Source: Cochliopodium minus | Taxonomy: Eukaryota > Discosea > Himatismenida > Cochliopodiidae | Reading direction: 5' to 3' | Assembly (NCBI GenBank): GCA_024220525.1 | Contig: JAMYWO010000157.1 | Coordinates: 70,957 to 96,453 of the forward strand | Length of the DNA stretch: 25,497 nucleotides | Shown: one piece after another, positions 9,423 to 20,252 of the stretch | Layout: each line of letters starts with the position of its first letter | Position numbering within the stretch: the stretch's first letter is position 1 | Program-made: the position numbers and the translations under genes | The notes under the pieces: model-generated | The model's database searches: none | What the model was told of the DNA's origin: nothing | The model's input: the letters and a program-made list of their open reading frames with translations, nothing else

Positions 9423-12074
9423 TTAATTGTAATTGAGACAACCATACTTTTCGAGAGCAGAGGCAAAACGATCGACAAGAGATCCTTCACCACCTTGAGA
9501 AGCCAACTCAGCAACCATCAAGAGTTTCTTGATGGAGATGGAACCGTGGAACTTTTTAGAAGCTTCAATTAACTCTTTCTCGCTAAAAACATCGATTTCC
9601 TTCAAAACATTTTGAACTTCTTCTTGGGTGGTGACACTAGGCATATTGATCATAGAATTGAAAGATTCATCCAATTGCATGTGTCTCAACATTTCCACAC
9701 TGCTTGTGGTGGCAATGACAAGCAATTTTCTTCCTTTAGGAGGAGGTTTGTTCAAGAGAACCAACAAAGTTTGGAGGATGACGTTGGAGAAACGAGGACC
9801 GATAGGTACGTACTCCAAAAGACGTTCGATGTTGTCCAAAACGACGACACTGGAAGGAGATTTGCATGCATCATTGAAGATACGTGTGATTTTGTCTACT
9901 TTTTGAGATTCGCTGAATGAAACCATGGAAGATGGAGAGATCAATTTAACGAGAGGGAATCCTGAATTAATTGCCAAATGGGTGGACAATGCAGTTTTAC
10001 CACAACCAGCTTCTCCGTGCAATAATACTGTCAACAAAGGTGTCTTCTTGCTTGAAGAAAGTTGTTTAATAAATAATTTTACTGAGTCAATAACTTCCTC
10101 AAACTTTTGACTGTATTTTTTAACTCCTATTTTATTTTAAAAAATTAAAAATTAATCAAAGAAAAAAAATATTTTTTTGTTTACCATAAGGAGCACAATT
10201 TTCAAATTCACTGACATCCATACCAAAACTTGGAATGGTATCATTTAATGCTAAGAGAAAATGTTTTTGACCGACCATAGGCATTTCCTTTTGATTATGT
10301 GTGTTGACATTGTTTGTATCAACTATCTCATTGAAAGCCCAAGATGTCGCGCTTTTGACCAAACCAGCTAAAATATTACAGAAATTAAAAATGAGGAAAT
10401 TTTTTAAAAAACATAAAAGGTAGAAGAATTTTTTTTTTCTTACAAATTTCAGCACCACTAAAGTTCTTTGTTTTGATGGAAAGTTGTTCCAAATTTACAT
10501 CATTTCCTAATTTGTTGTTGTCCTTCATAGTCTGTGTGTGGATCTTCAAAATTTGCAATCTTCCTTTCTCATCAGGTAAACCTAAGTAAAAATAAAAAAA
10601 ACGAATAAATAAATAAATAAAAACAAAATGAAATGAAATGGTTGATTTACCAATTTCAACGTGTACTTCAATACGACCAGGTCTCAACAAAGCATCATCG
10701 ATCAACTCCTTTCTGTTGGTCATGGCGATAAACAAAATGTTGTTTAGTTCCTCTACTCCATCCAACTTGGCCAAAAGCTGATTGACAACGGAGTCACCCA
10801 CACCAGTACCTGAGTTTGTGGATCCTCTTTGCTTACAAATAGCATCAATTTCATCCACAATGATGATGTGCAAATCAGATTCGTCTCCTCTTTCCTTGTA
10901 CTCTCTTTCTGCTGCTTCGAAGAGCTTTCTGATGTTTTCTTCACTTTGTCCGACGAACTTGTTCAAGATTTCAGGTCCACTGATGGGTGGGTGGACGACA
11001 GCGTTCAACATTTGTCCTATTTTTCTAGCAATCAAAGTTTTACCAGTACCTAAAAATAAATCGTATTTTAATATTTGAATTCAAAAAAGAATTATTCTGA
11101 GATACATGGGTTATATAATTAGAATTCAATATATTTGTTTGGGAAATTTTAATCTCAAATAAAGAATTTCTATAAATTAATTTCTTACCTGGTGGCCCAA
11201 ATAATAACATTCCTCTCACGTGTTTGATACCATATTTTGCAACTTCAGTGGCAGGGAACAAACGAGATGCAAAAGCTCTTCTGAAAATGGTGCTGAACTC
11301 ATTATCCAACCCACCAATACCCATCTGCTCGAAATTCCATGTGGGAGAGATGATTGTGATGTTTCCCTTTCCCCCTTGTACATTTGGTGCATTGGTGATA
11401 TTCAATGGTGATTCTTTTTCAGATTTGAAGAGGATGGTGGAATATTTGGACAACAAACCTCTTGATATTTCGTTGGAATTATTTTTTATTTCTTCTTTTT
11501 CTTCTGACATTAGGAAATCTAATGTGGATGTTGTTATCTCTTCTACTCTTACTACAAATACATTTTTGTCCACCTTCATCACGAATTTCTCTCCATAACT
11601 GAAGATTCTATCAGAATATTTCTCTTGCAAAGCTTTTACGAATGATTCATGCTCCAATTTTGTTGGTTTTTGATTTGGTTGGAGAAAATCGCAATCCATA
11701 GTTATATTTGAGATATAATTTTTATCTCCAGTTAATTCATATTTCTTAATTACAACATTATCATTCAATCCTAAATTCAAATGATCTCTTTGTATTCTGC
11801 TTAATGCAACTGCTCCTCTTTTGATATCATTCGAAAATCTAAAAATAAAAAATGGTTTTTGTTTATTTGAATTGGAATTCAGTTTAATTTTTAAAGAGTT
11901 TGAAAAATGTTTTTACGATAGAGGATATACAAATCCATTCAATAATACAAAGTTTGTTACTTCTCTTTTGGTTGTTGGAATAAAAAGATTAAAATCTTCT
12001 TTATTTATATATAATGCATTTGTCAATGCTTGATCGTTATTTGTTTGTCTATCGACAGTTAATCTCAAATCCAT
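9423..12074 (-). CDS. nsfA: N-ethylmaleimide-sensitive factor (NSF), AAA+ ATPase
   Basis: Complete six-exon gene: 12074-11917, 11838-11189, 11049-10651, 10581-10444, 10367-10185, 10126-9423. All phases agree and give 743 residues, the usual NSF length. It takes apart SNARE complexes after membrane fusion, together with alpha-SNAP. Order: N domain (residues 1 to about 200), then [20 protein letters not shown] leading into D1 with Walker A GPPGTGKT (267-274, split by an intron after the first G codon base) and Walker B VDEIDAI (D335, E336). D1 continues with [19 protein letters not shown] and [10 protein letters not shown]2 has Walker A GEAGCGKT (547-554) and Walker [12 protein letters not shown], in which the second acidic residue is Asn (N608). 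D2 mainly binds ATP for hexamer assembly, so this is tolerable. [10 protein letters not shown] and [11 protein letters not shown] are NSF-specific. Confidence 0.96.
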
Positions 12075-12318
12075 TTCTTTTGTAAAGTTCCTTTTTTTCT
12101 TTTTTTTCTTTCAAAATTCAAACACGTGAAAAATATATTTTTTTTATTTTTTTTTCTGTGAATTTTTGTTTTTCAAAAGAAACAAACAAATAAAAGAGAT
12201 TTAAAGAGATAAATGGTGTAAATGGAATTAGCTTGCAAAATGATTAAATCTTTTATTAACAAGGAGATTTTAAAAATACATGTTCAAAAAATTCACAATT
12301 CAAAATAAAAAATTGTGA
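12075..12318. promoter_or_regulatory. Shared divergent promoter region of NSF and cyclin C
   Basis: These 244 bases separate the start codons of two divergent genes, so both promoters and 5' leaders must lie here. It contains a pyrimidine-rich run just upstream of the NSF start (12090-12111, plus-strand view) and generally mixed A/T sequence. No defined factor site could be recognised. Confidence 0.5.
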
Positions 12319-13508
12319 ATGGATTTTTGGAAATCAACACATAGGTATGAAGAAAACAAATATTTGATATATTAACTCAAATTTGACCATATCTTTTTTT
12401 ATAAAGTAAGAGATGGATATTCAAAAATAAAGAGGAATATTATGAAAATTATCACAAACTTGATAAACAACATCTAACGATGGAACAAATTAAACAATTG
12501 AAGATGAGCTATATAAATGTAATACAAGAAGTAGGGAAACATTTGAATTTGAGACAAAGAGTTATAGCAACATCAATGATTTATTTTCAAAGATTCTATT
12601 CAAAGTAAAATAATTTTTGTTATATAACGATATACTTGCAATAAATTTTTTAATGAAGCTGATAGATATATTTTATTGTCATTCTATTACCAGTTATCCA
12701 TTTGAAAAATTTTCAATGATCAAAAAAATAGTCCAAATATATTTAAAAAATTTTTTAATATAAAAGGAGAAATTTCATTGAATATGATCCAAATATAATG
12801 ATCTGTTGTTCAATATTTTTGGCATCAAAGGTTGAAGAATCATATGTGAGAGCAAATGTGATCATAATATCAGTGATAAGCATATCAAAGTTGACAAATA
12901 AAGATTTCCATCTGGTATTGGACATAAATAACAAGCACAAGATAGAAAAATCAATGTTGGAGTTTGAATTCATCTTGTTGGGAGAATTGAAATTCGATTT
13001 GACCATCCATCATCCTTTTTCCGATCTCCAAATAATCTTCAGTGATGTAATGGAAAGAAATCCCAACCAAATAGGAGAGATGCAGTCATTGATGGAGAAA
13101 TCCTGGTCGATCATAAATGATTGCTTCCGAAGCGATATCTGTCTATTCTATGAGCCATATCTGATTGCTTTGTCAGCGATATACATCTCAGCAAGCTCCC
13201 AAAAGATCATCAATAATTCTCACAATAATATTTCTCTGAATAATAATAATAATATTATTTCTGAGAATGATTTATCTTCCAAATCCAATTCTGATTTCTC
13301 CCAACAAGAGTTCAATCTCAACAACTGGCTTTTGGAGTTGGGTTTGGGAAACCACATCGGAAAAGTTATTCCCATCATTGAAGTTCTTTCGGAGACTTAT
13401 TCTTTGTGGAAATCTCTCAAATCTTCAAGATTGTCTCAATATTACGATCTTTTGGAGAATAGCAAGACTATTCCTCCAAACAATGTTAATAACAACAATA
13501 ATAAATAA
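12319..13508 (+). CDS. CCNC: Cyclin C, Mediator kinase-module cyclin
   Basis: Three exons: 12319-12344 (26 nt), 12407-12604, 12767-13508, giving 321 residues. The first exon encodes MDFWKSTH and joins as AG|T to SKRWIF, reproducing the cyclin C N-terminus (human MAGNFWQSSHYLQWI). Then come NVIQEVGKHLNLRQRVIATSMIYFQRFY, IMICCSIFLASKVEE with the conserved Lys and Glu of the cyclin box (96-99), and later SIINDCFRSDICLFYEPYLIALSAIYI and the second cyclin fold. The partner kinase is CDK8 in the Mediator complex. It is longer than animal cyclin C (~283) because of an Asn/Ser-rich insertion at about residues 222-255 (HNNISLNNNNNIISEN), typical low-complexity growth in amoebae. It converges on the Roco gene with 123 bases between the stops. 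Confidence 0.93.
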
Positions 13509-13631
13509 ATTTTTCTCAACATTTTATGATTTTCTTTAAAACAAAGAAAAACTGAACTATTTTTTATTCGTTAATACATATAATCTCTTCCACATATATA
13601 AATTAAATATGTGAAATAAATAATTTTTTTT

Positions 13632-16600
13632 TTATTCGCTCAAGTTATATTTCTCATAATAATCATTCAGTTTTGTCAACATGAACTCCAAAGTCTCTTC
13701 AAAAATAGGACTGTTCTGGTTGATATCAAAAGGATAGCTCCGAATCTGCGTAAGATTGGTTTCGTTCTGAGAAAAAGAAGAAAAGAAGATGTTGTTAATT
13801 AGATTCTTCTTGGTGGAGATGAGTTGTCGGAAAGAGAGTTGTTGTATCGACAAATTCTTTTGTAAAACGTTGAAATCTTCTTTGATTTTTTGGATCTTTG
13901 TGTAGTCAGACAATTCAAAGTTGGCGATGGTGGGAATCAAACCAGTGAAAGCAATGAAAAGTCCAGTGAAAAAAAAAGCGTAGAAAAAGTAGCGATAGGC
14001 CTTTTGCATGTCTTCGGAAGTGAGGATGTGGAGTTTGGAATGATCGATGAAAAAAGAAAAGTTAAAATCCAAAACTTTGTTTTTGAAATTGATCAAAACA
14101 GTGAGGAGATCAACATTTTCGGAAAGATAATTATAAACAGAACGAAATCTAGGAAAGGAGAGGAGATGGTTTAAAAAGAAAAGGAGGATTTTTTTACTTA
14201 GAAATACAATAGATTTGAGTGTGAAAGTGATGGGAAAGAGATTGAGGATGTAGAGGAAGACTTTGGCGAAGAACAAGAGGATGAGAAAGACGAAAATGAA
14301 GATTTCGACAAAGAAAAAGAAAATGTAGTTGTGAATCAAAAGAGAGGAGACGAGAGCCATCACGAAAAAGTTCAAAACGAAATAGTTTTCCATGATGACT
14401 GAAAAGTAGACGGCGAGGATCGAAAAAGTCAAGTCGAGAGTGTTTCTCTCTCTTAAAATTCCGATCAGGACAACGATGGGTAAAACGTAAATGGGAGGAG
14501 CCCTGGCAAAGAAAACTTCTGGAGTTGCTCTTCCGAGAAAGTTGTAAGTGTTTTGAAACGTAGAAAATACAGAATATACACTTGTTTCGTTGAACACTAC
14601 AATTCCTTGAAGATGATTCAAAAATTTCTTTGCTTTGGGGACGATCTCGAGATCGAAGCTCGATTCCGACAAAGATTTCGAATCGATCACGATTTTGTTG
14701 ATCACCAATCCACCATTCGAAGTGGTGAACAAGAAGAAAGGACATTGTCCGATATCTTGTCTCAACATGGCGAGCAAAAGTTGATTCGCCGAAATGTCGA
14801 TCGGATATCCTTCCAAAACTTTGGAATTGAAACTCAACGAGAAAAGACGGCCATTCTGGTAACCCACTTGGGCCATGTTCTCCAAAAACTCCTTTGGCCA
14901 AAAGAAATCATTTCCTTTTTTGACGTGAGAGGTCCAAGTTGTCTTTGAACTTCCTCCGATGTCGTGGATCAACACGATTTGGAAATCACAGGTTGTTTTG
15001 AGTGATTTTTTGTGAGATTCTTGATGTGTGAACTTGAAATGTTCCCTCGAGAAAGTTTCTTCGGAGATGTCTCTCGGAAAGACTTGAAACAAAGGAACTT
15101 TCTTCTTCCCTTCAACGTCCTTCCAGACATCTTCATCTATGTTTTCTTCTTCGTTGTAAAGTTCTTTGAGCGAAGGCTTGAAGTAAAAGTGATGGGATGC
15201 TTTGACTGAACAAATGGCTTGTGCGATGTTGTTCATGTAGATCTTTTCTTTGTCTTTCGACTTTTTTTCTATTTTGACGATCTCTTTGAAAATTAGATTC
15301 ACCAATGTCTTGTTGTTCGTCCTCGCGATGATGTGGATCTGATGCAATCTTGGATTGAGTTGCACTGAAAGCAAGAATTGGTGATCATCCTTTTCTTCTT
15401 CGACATAAAGGCCATTCTTCCAAAGATAATAATCATATTCGGGATGGAAATACACGGCTAGATTTCCTATGAATCTATTCCATACATTGGGATGCAAAAA
15501 ACTGTATTGGAAGATCCATTGTGCCTGATATTTCGTCGATACATCAATTCTCCTCGATTTATCGCTTTGCCTAACAAATTTGTTGGGCGGAAGATTTGGA
15601 AGAAGGGATGGGACAACATAACTCGATTGTAATTTGCTTGTGGGATAGATCAACGAATTATCTTCGAACAAAAGGATCATGTTGTTGAGGGATTTCTCAT
15701 CTTTGGGCATATCCTCCAAACTTTGAAAGGCTTTGATGATGGCGCTCTTTTGAAAGACAATGTTACCTCTTTCTCTTTGTGAGACATTTCTTGGAAGATT
15801 GTAAATGAGCGAGTAGAAGAGTTGTGCAGTATAAGATGGATTCAAGATGTAATTGGTGTCATCTTCCAAGATATATCCATTCTCAACAAATTGATGCAAC
15901 ATGAAACCAACCCTGCAAGAGATGATGTCCACTTTGTTTTCTAAGTTGCCCAATAGAGCATGATTCTTCATAGCTTCGCTGATCAACTCCTTTTTGAACT
16001 GATCTTTCTCAACAACAATGTTTTTGGAGTGTTTGATGATGTAATCAACAAGATGTCTCTTCTCTGGTCCTCTCTTCAACTCTGTGTGATAATTCAAAAA
16101 ATCTGCGACTTTTTTAGCACCTTCATCTGTATTTACATCAACCAAAATGTTTTTACTTTCGTTGAAAATCTTGATAGGATAAGAATACTTTGCTTGCAAA
16201 TCATTCACCATCCTTGAAATCTCTGTTTCAAATTCTTCGCTGAAAGCAAACTCCTTGGACATGGTGAGAGCCTCTGAATAGTAATTTCCAACGAGAAGGA
16301 CCTTGATATTCTTTTTGTGGAGTTCTTTAAACTTTGAAAGGAGAGTGATGAGATAGTACTCCATTCTTTGCTCGATGTAATCTCTTCCATTTTGAATCAA
16401 CAAACGAAGATCGTAAACAATGATATGAATAGCTTCTGCAGAAAGAGCGAAGGTGTGGTAAGATCTGTAGAATACCTGTCCTCCGAAATCTTGAAATGTG
16501 AAATATCGTAATTGCTTGTCATCTGTTTTTTTGAGTGGATCCCTTAATTCCAAATATCCATAGAGATTCATCACTTTTGTTCTAACATTGGAGTCTGCAA

Positions 16601-19384
16601 ACTCGTTTCCTGTTAATTGTTCGAACAATGTTGTCTTTTTTAAAAGTAAAAAATAATTTCAAATAAATTAATTAAAAGGAAAAGAGCTTTACTTTTCCTG
16701 CGTAAGGATCTCCCAACAATGTTACCTAAAATAAAAAATCATAAATAAATAAACAAAAAATAAATCTGTTTTACTTTAGTCAAAAAATAAGAGTTTGAAG
16801 AATGACCATGAGAAAAACCACACTCAAAATAATTTTTGACAATAGAAAGGTGGTTATCATTGTTCAAAATTTCAATATCCAAAATGAGTTTTGTACCAGA
16901 AATGTTGAGCTGTTGAAGCTGATTACCAAAAAACCCTTTGAACTCCAAAAAGCTAGAACAGCCACTTAGATCCAAAACTTCAAACTGAGATCCTTTGAGA
17001 TCAACTTCCGTCAACAAAAGAGAATCAGAAAAACTAACTTCTTTTAATGAAGGAAGCAATGTCCATATCTTGTCATCTACAGATTTGATCCTAGTTCCTT
17101 CCAGCTTTAGGATTTCAAGGGAAGAATGGACATCTAGTCCGTTGTAAAGAGGTCTGAGCGTAGTAAACTTGGTGCTCGACACAACTTCAAAGTGTTTGAG
17201 AGACTTGATCTTGAGAATATGTCCTGCGTTCTCGTTGGTGATGGCGTTGGGGAAAAGAACAAGTTTTTCTAAATTGGAGCAATATTTCAATGATGAGAAG
17301 AATTTTGGGAGCTGATATCCTGTTGTGAGTTCTTTTAGATTAGGAAATACAGAACACAGCATCTCTTTCTTGTGTAAGCGTTTGTGATCATGAATGATCA
17401 ATTTTGTCAAAGGGAGAGTGTAGAAGTATTGAGGAATGTTCTTTGTTTTTGGAAAGATTTCAAACTCTTCAATCTTGCTGTCTCCTGAAATTATCAAGTT
17501 CATGGACCCATTCAAATGTTTTCTGAAAATAGTCTTGTCGACATATTTCAAGGAAGGGTTTTCTGAAAGATCAAAGTATTCAATTTGAGGAGGGATGTTT
17601 TCTAAAAGAACCGACTCTATTTTGTTTTTAGAAAGATAAAGGATTTTGAGTTTGGAAAGAGAAGAAATAAAGCTGGGTGTTTCCGCTAATTCTTGATTTT
17701 CTAGAGTCAAACTGTATAACTCTTTTAATTGAGATATCCAAGAGATAGAGTTTGAAAAAGAAGAGGAAGCCAAAGTTTTAATGTTACAAATAGAGTTGTT
17801 CCCAACCGAACATAAATCAATCTCCGCTTTGACAGAAATATTCAAAATATTTTGTAGTTGAGAGTCATTGATATTATTGTCTGTCAGATTAAGAAATTTT
17901 GTTTTTTGGAGGTTTTTAAGAAAAGTGAAATCAGTCAAATTATTTCCACTAAAATCAATCACTTCGAAATAAGGAAGAAGTTTGTTGTATTCTTTGGGAA
18001 TTTCGGTGATGTTTTGGTTAGAAAGATCTAACTTGTCCAAGGATCCCTTCTTGTACTTGAACTTTTCGAGATTAGAGATTGTTTTGGTGTTCCAGTTGGT
18101 TATTCTACTGTTAATGATTATTTCATCTTTAATTTTGAATTTGGGGAGGACGTCTTTGACAAGAACATTCAAATCGACTTCCTCGAAATCCAAAATCAAA
18201 TTCTCCACTTCCCACTTGTTCCAATTAAAAGGAACAAACTTCTCGAAAGGGGAATTCATTCTACATTCCTTGATGCTCAATATTTTGTCACCAGTTTTGT
18301 TTTCCAAAGGAGAAATTTCATCACAAAGAATATCACTCAAACAATTTATAGAATTGTTTTGGAGGAAGAGGGCATAAACAGGATAATTGAAGAATTTGTG
18401 AAAATTGGAGCAATCATTCCCTGTTATTCGATATCTCTTTTTCAAGTTGGTGCTAACTACAAGTGAATCCATAATTTTTTGCTCCAACAAATCGATGGGA
18501 TCGGTTATGTCGAAATGTTTCTTCAAAGACTCGATTTGTACTTTCTTGGTGCTGTTTAATATCATTTGTTTGATGGATTCCCATGGTGCGCTTTCTGGAA
18601 GAATTATCTTGTGGAGGTTTTTAAAGTTGAAGAAGTTAAGTGAAAAGACTTTTCTTTCGCTGATATCTATCACCTCGATCGTTTGAGCGATTTCTTCGAG
18701 GATGTTCTCATCTATCTTTATTTCTGATGAAAATTTTATCTGCTTGATTGGATTGTTCTTTATGATCAGATTTTGCAAGATGCTATCCTCAAATCTGGAG
18801 AAATCCAACGATTGAAGCCCATTCTCCGAAAAATCAATCACCGTTGCTATTTTGGCCATTTCGGCCAGGGTATCCATTTCTATTTTATTCTTTGATAGGT
18901 TGAGATATGATATGGTGCTCGATTGTATGATTATATTCTTCAATCCTAGATTGGATAGATCCAATGATTTCAATATCACCTTTTTTATCGTCAGATTCTC
19001 CAATGTAGTCATCTCCCTCACTTTATCAAGGATCTCTGTTGTTATTGTTTCGAGTATTAATGTTTTTAGATTCGAAAATATCTTGAAATTTAGCCCCTTT
19101 ATCTCATTTGTTTTCAATTCGAGTGATGTCACCTTTTCACAATCCTTTAATATGTATTCTTCTTTTTCATCTGTAATTATCTTTGTTATAAGGTTTATTA
19201 TCTTCTTCATGAGATCATCGTTATTCGCTTCCTCTATCCTTATCGCATTTATTTTCTCCATCATCCTTCCATCTATCACTATATTATTGTTATTGCAGAT
19301 ATTTATTTTTAGTGAATGATGGAATGGAAGATATGTGATCATCAATAACAGTATCAATCCTATATCAAATGATCTCTTTGACAT
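13632..19384 (-). CDS. Roco protein: signal sequence, LRRs, Roc-COR, hydrolase-like and membrane segments
   Basis: Three exons (19384-16775, 16725-16693, 16634-13632), all phase 0, give 1,881 residues. Residues 1-24 look like a secretory signal (MSKRSFDIGLILLLMITYLP). About 80-860 are irregular leucine-rich repeats (YLNLSKNKIEM, VIDFSGNNLTDF, LKILYLSKNKIES). Roc starts at 871: P-loop VTLLGDPYAGKTT (871-883), G3 FQDFGGQVFYRSYHTF, but G4 reads VGNYYS instead of NKxD/THxD. COR spans about 1085-1345 (NPSYTAQLFYSLI, YVVPSLLPNLPP, NRFIGNLAVYFHPEYD, YYLWKNGLYV). Residues 1432-1563 resemble the SERAC1/SesB-type alpha/beta hydrolase: IVLIHDIGG, WPKEFLENMAQVG, RLFSLSFNS, TTSNGGLVINKIV. Several hydrophobic spans follow (1595-1705, 1764-1783), then a helical tail ending YEKYNLSE. 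There is no kinase domain, unlike many Dictyostelium Rocos. Likely a membrane-bound sensor or scaffold; its biological role is unknown. Confidence 0.88.
14165..14495 (-). other. Multi-span membrane block of the Roco protein
   Basis: Residues about 1595-1705 are rich in F, I, L and V, with only scattered charges (PPIYVLPIVVLIGIL, SILAVYFSVIM, NFFVMALVSSLLI, FVEIFIFVFLILLFFAKVFL), enough for four to five spans. Another hydrophobic span, YAFFFTGLFIAFTGLIPTIA, lies at about 1764-1783 (13929-13988). The exact number of spans needs a topology prediction. Confidence 0.7.
16693..16725 (-). other. 33-nt microexon carrying the Roc P-loop
   Basis: The second exon of the Roco gene encodes exactly VTLLGDPYAGK, the first strand and P-loop up to the Lys; the Thr that follows begins the next exon. 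It is flanked by a 49-base intron (16726-16774, acceptor ..tattttag) and a 58-base intron (16635-16692, donor gtaaag, acceptor ..aaaaaag). Both introns are phase 0, so leaving the exon out keeps the frame. Confidence 0.85.
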
Positions 19385-19585
19385 TTTTTTTTTATTTTCA
19401 AAAATTTATTAATAAAAGTACGTGTTAGAAATCGAAAAATAAAAATAAAAAAGAATTAAGTAGTTCATTTGAAAGAAAACATAGACACTTTTACAATAAT
19501 AAAAAAGGGTTTGTTTATAAAAATTTTAATTGATTCCCCTCATCGAAATAAATATTTTTTTTTTTTTTTTTTTTTTTGAAAGTGA

Positions 19586-20252
19586 TTAATATTCAATTTC
19601 AAATTCCTCTTCTTTGCAATCGAATCCAAGATTCTCCACTTCATTTTGGTATCGATATCTCTTTAGAGGAATCAATGTTGGCCTAAAAAATTGATTTCTC
19701 TCAATAATTAATTTTTGCAAGGAATTAAAACATTTGCATTTGATTATTTCTTCATCTATCTTGATTATCCTTCGATATGGCCATTGATTATTTGTTGATT
19801 CCTTGTATTTCTTTGCTAATGAAGATTCACTCATCCCTATTTTATTTGCTGCAATTTTTAAAGGAAGATTAATCAATGAAGTTATATCTGTCATTTGTGT
19901 TTCTTTCTTTTTCAGTGATGATATCTGTGTGTAATTGAGATTGAATTCTTTGATCTGTTTTGTTGAATCAATAATTAAAAAAAAAAATTTCAAAACACAT
20001 TTAAAAATAAAAATATTTTTAATACTTATTGCTTATTATGACTTGTATAAAACTTACCAAGGCTCTGGATATATTTGGTTCTTTTGAAGGATAAATCAAG
20101 TCAAAATCATAATTATCTTCAAAGGAATTCTTCCTCTTTTTTTTATTTGTTTCTATTGAAAAATTTTTAATTTTGAAATATTCTATCGTTTCTCTTTCAT
20201 ATCTTTTTTCTTCCATCTCATTCATTGGATTAAGGAGCCTATCAAGTTCCAT
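19586..20252 (-). CDS. Small RWP-RK domain protein
   Basis: Two exons (20252-20058, 19954-19586) give 187 residues. The donor is the canonical gtaagt, and the only good downstream acceptor (..aaaacag) restores the frame. The second exon contains an RWP-RK DNA-binding domain: LPLKIAANKIGMSESSLAKK followed by YKESTNNQWPYRRIIKID. This matches the family pattern of a PL..AA..LG.S...LK.. helix and then RWPYRK, here QWPYRR. RWP-RK proteins are transcription regulators best known from plants and green algae (NIN/NLP, RKD) and also present in dictyostelids. The N-terminal exon is acidic and basic by turns with a KKKRK cluster that could serve as a nuclear signal. There is no PB1 or GAF-like domain. 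Its target and role are unknown. Confidence 0.8.

Noticed and set aside
14194-14901. A 235-residue minus-strand ORF
   Set aside because: It is a shifted-frame shadow of the Roco gene: the other frame gives clear COR, hydrolase-like and membrane sequence, and this one is rich in Ser, Arg and His without any family pattern.
19385-19585. Long T-run and A/T tracts as terminator, telomere or centromere sequence
   Set aside because: Similar runs occur in nearly every intron and spacer of this genome, and there is no repeat unit.
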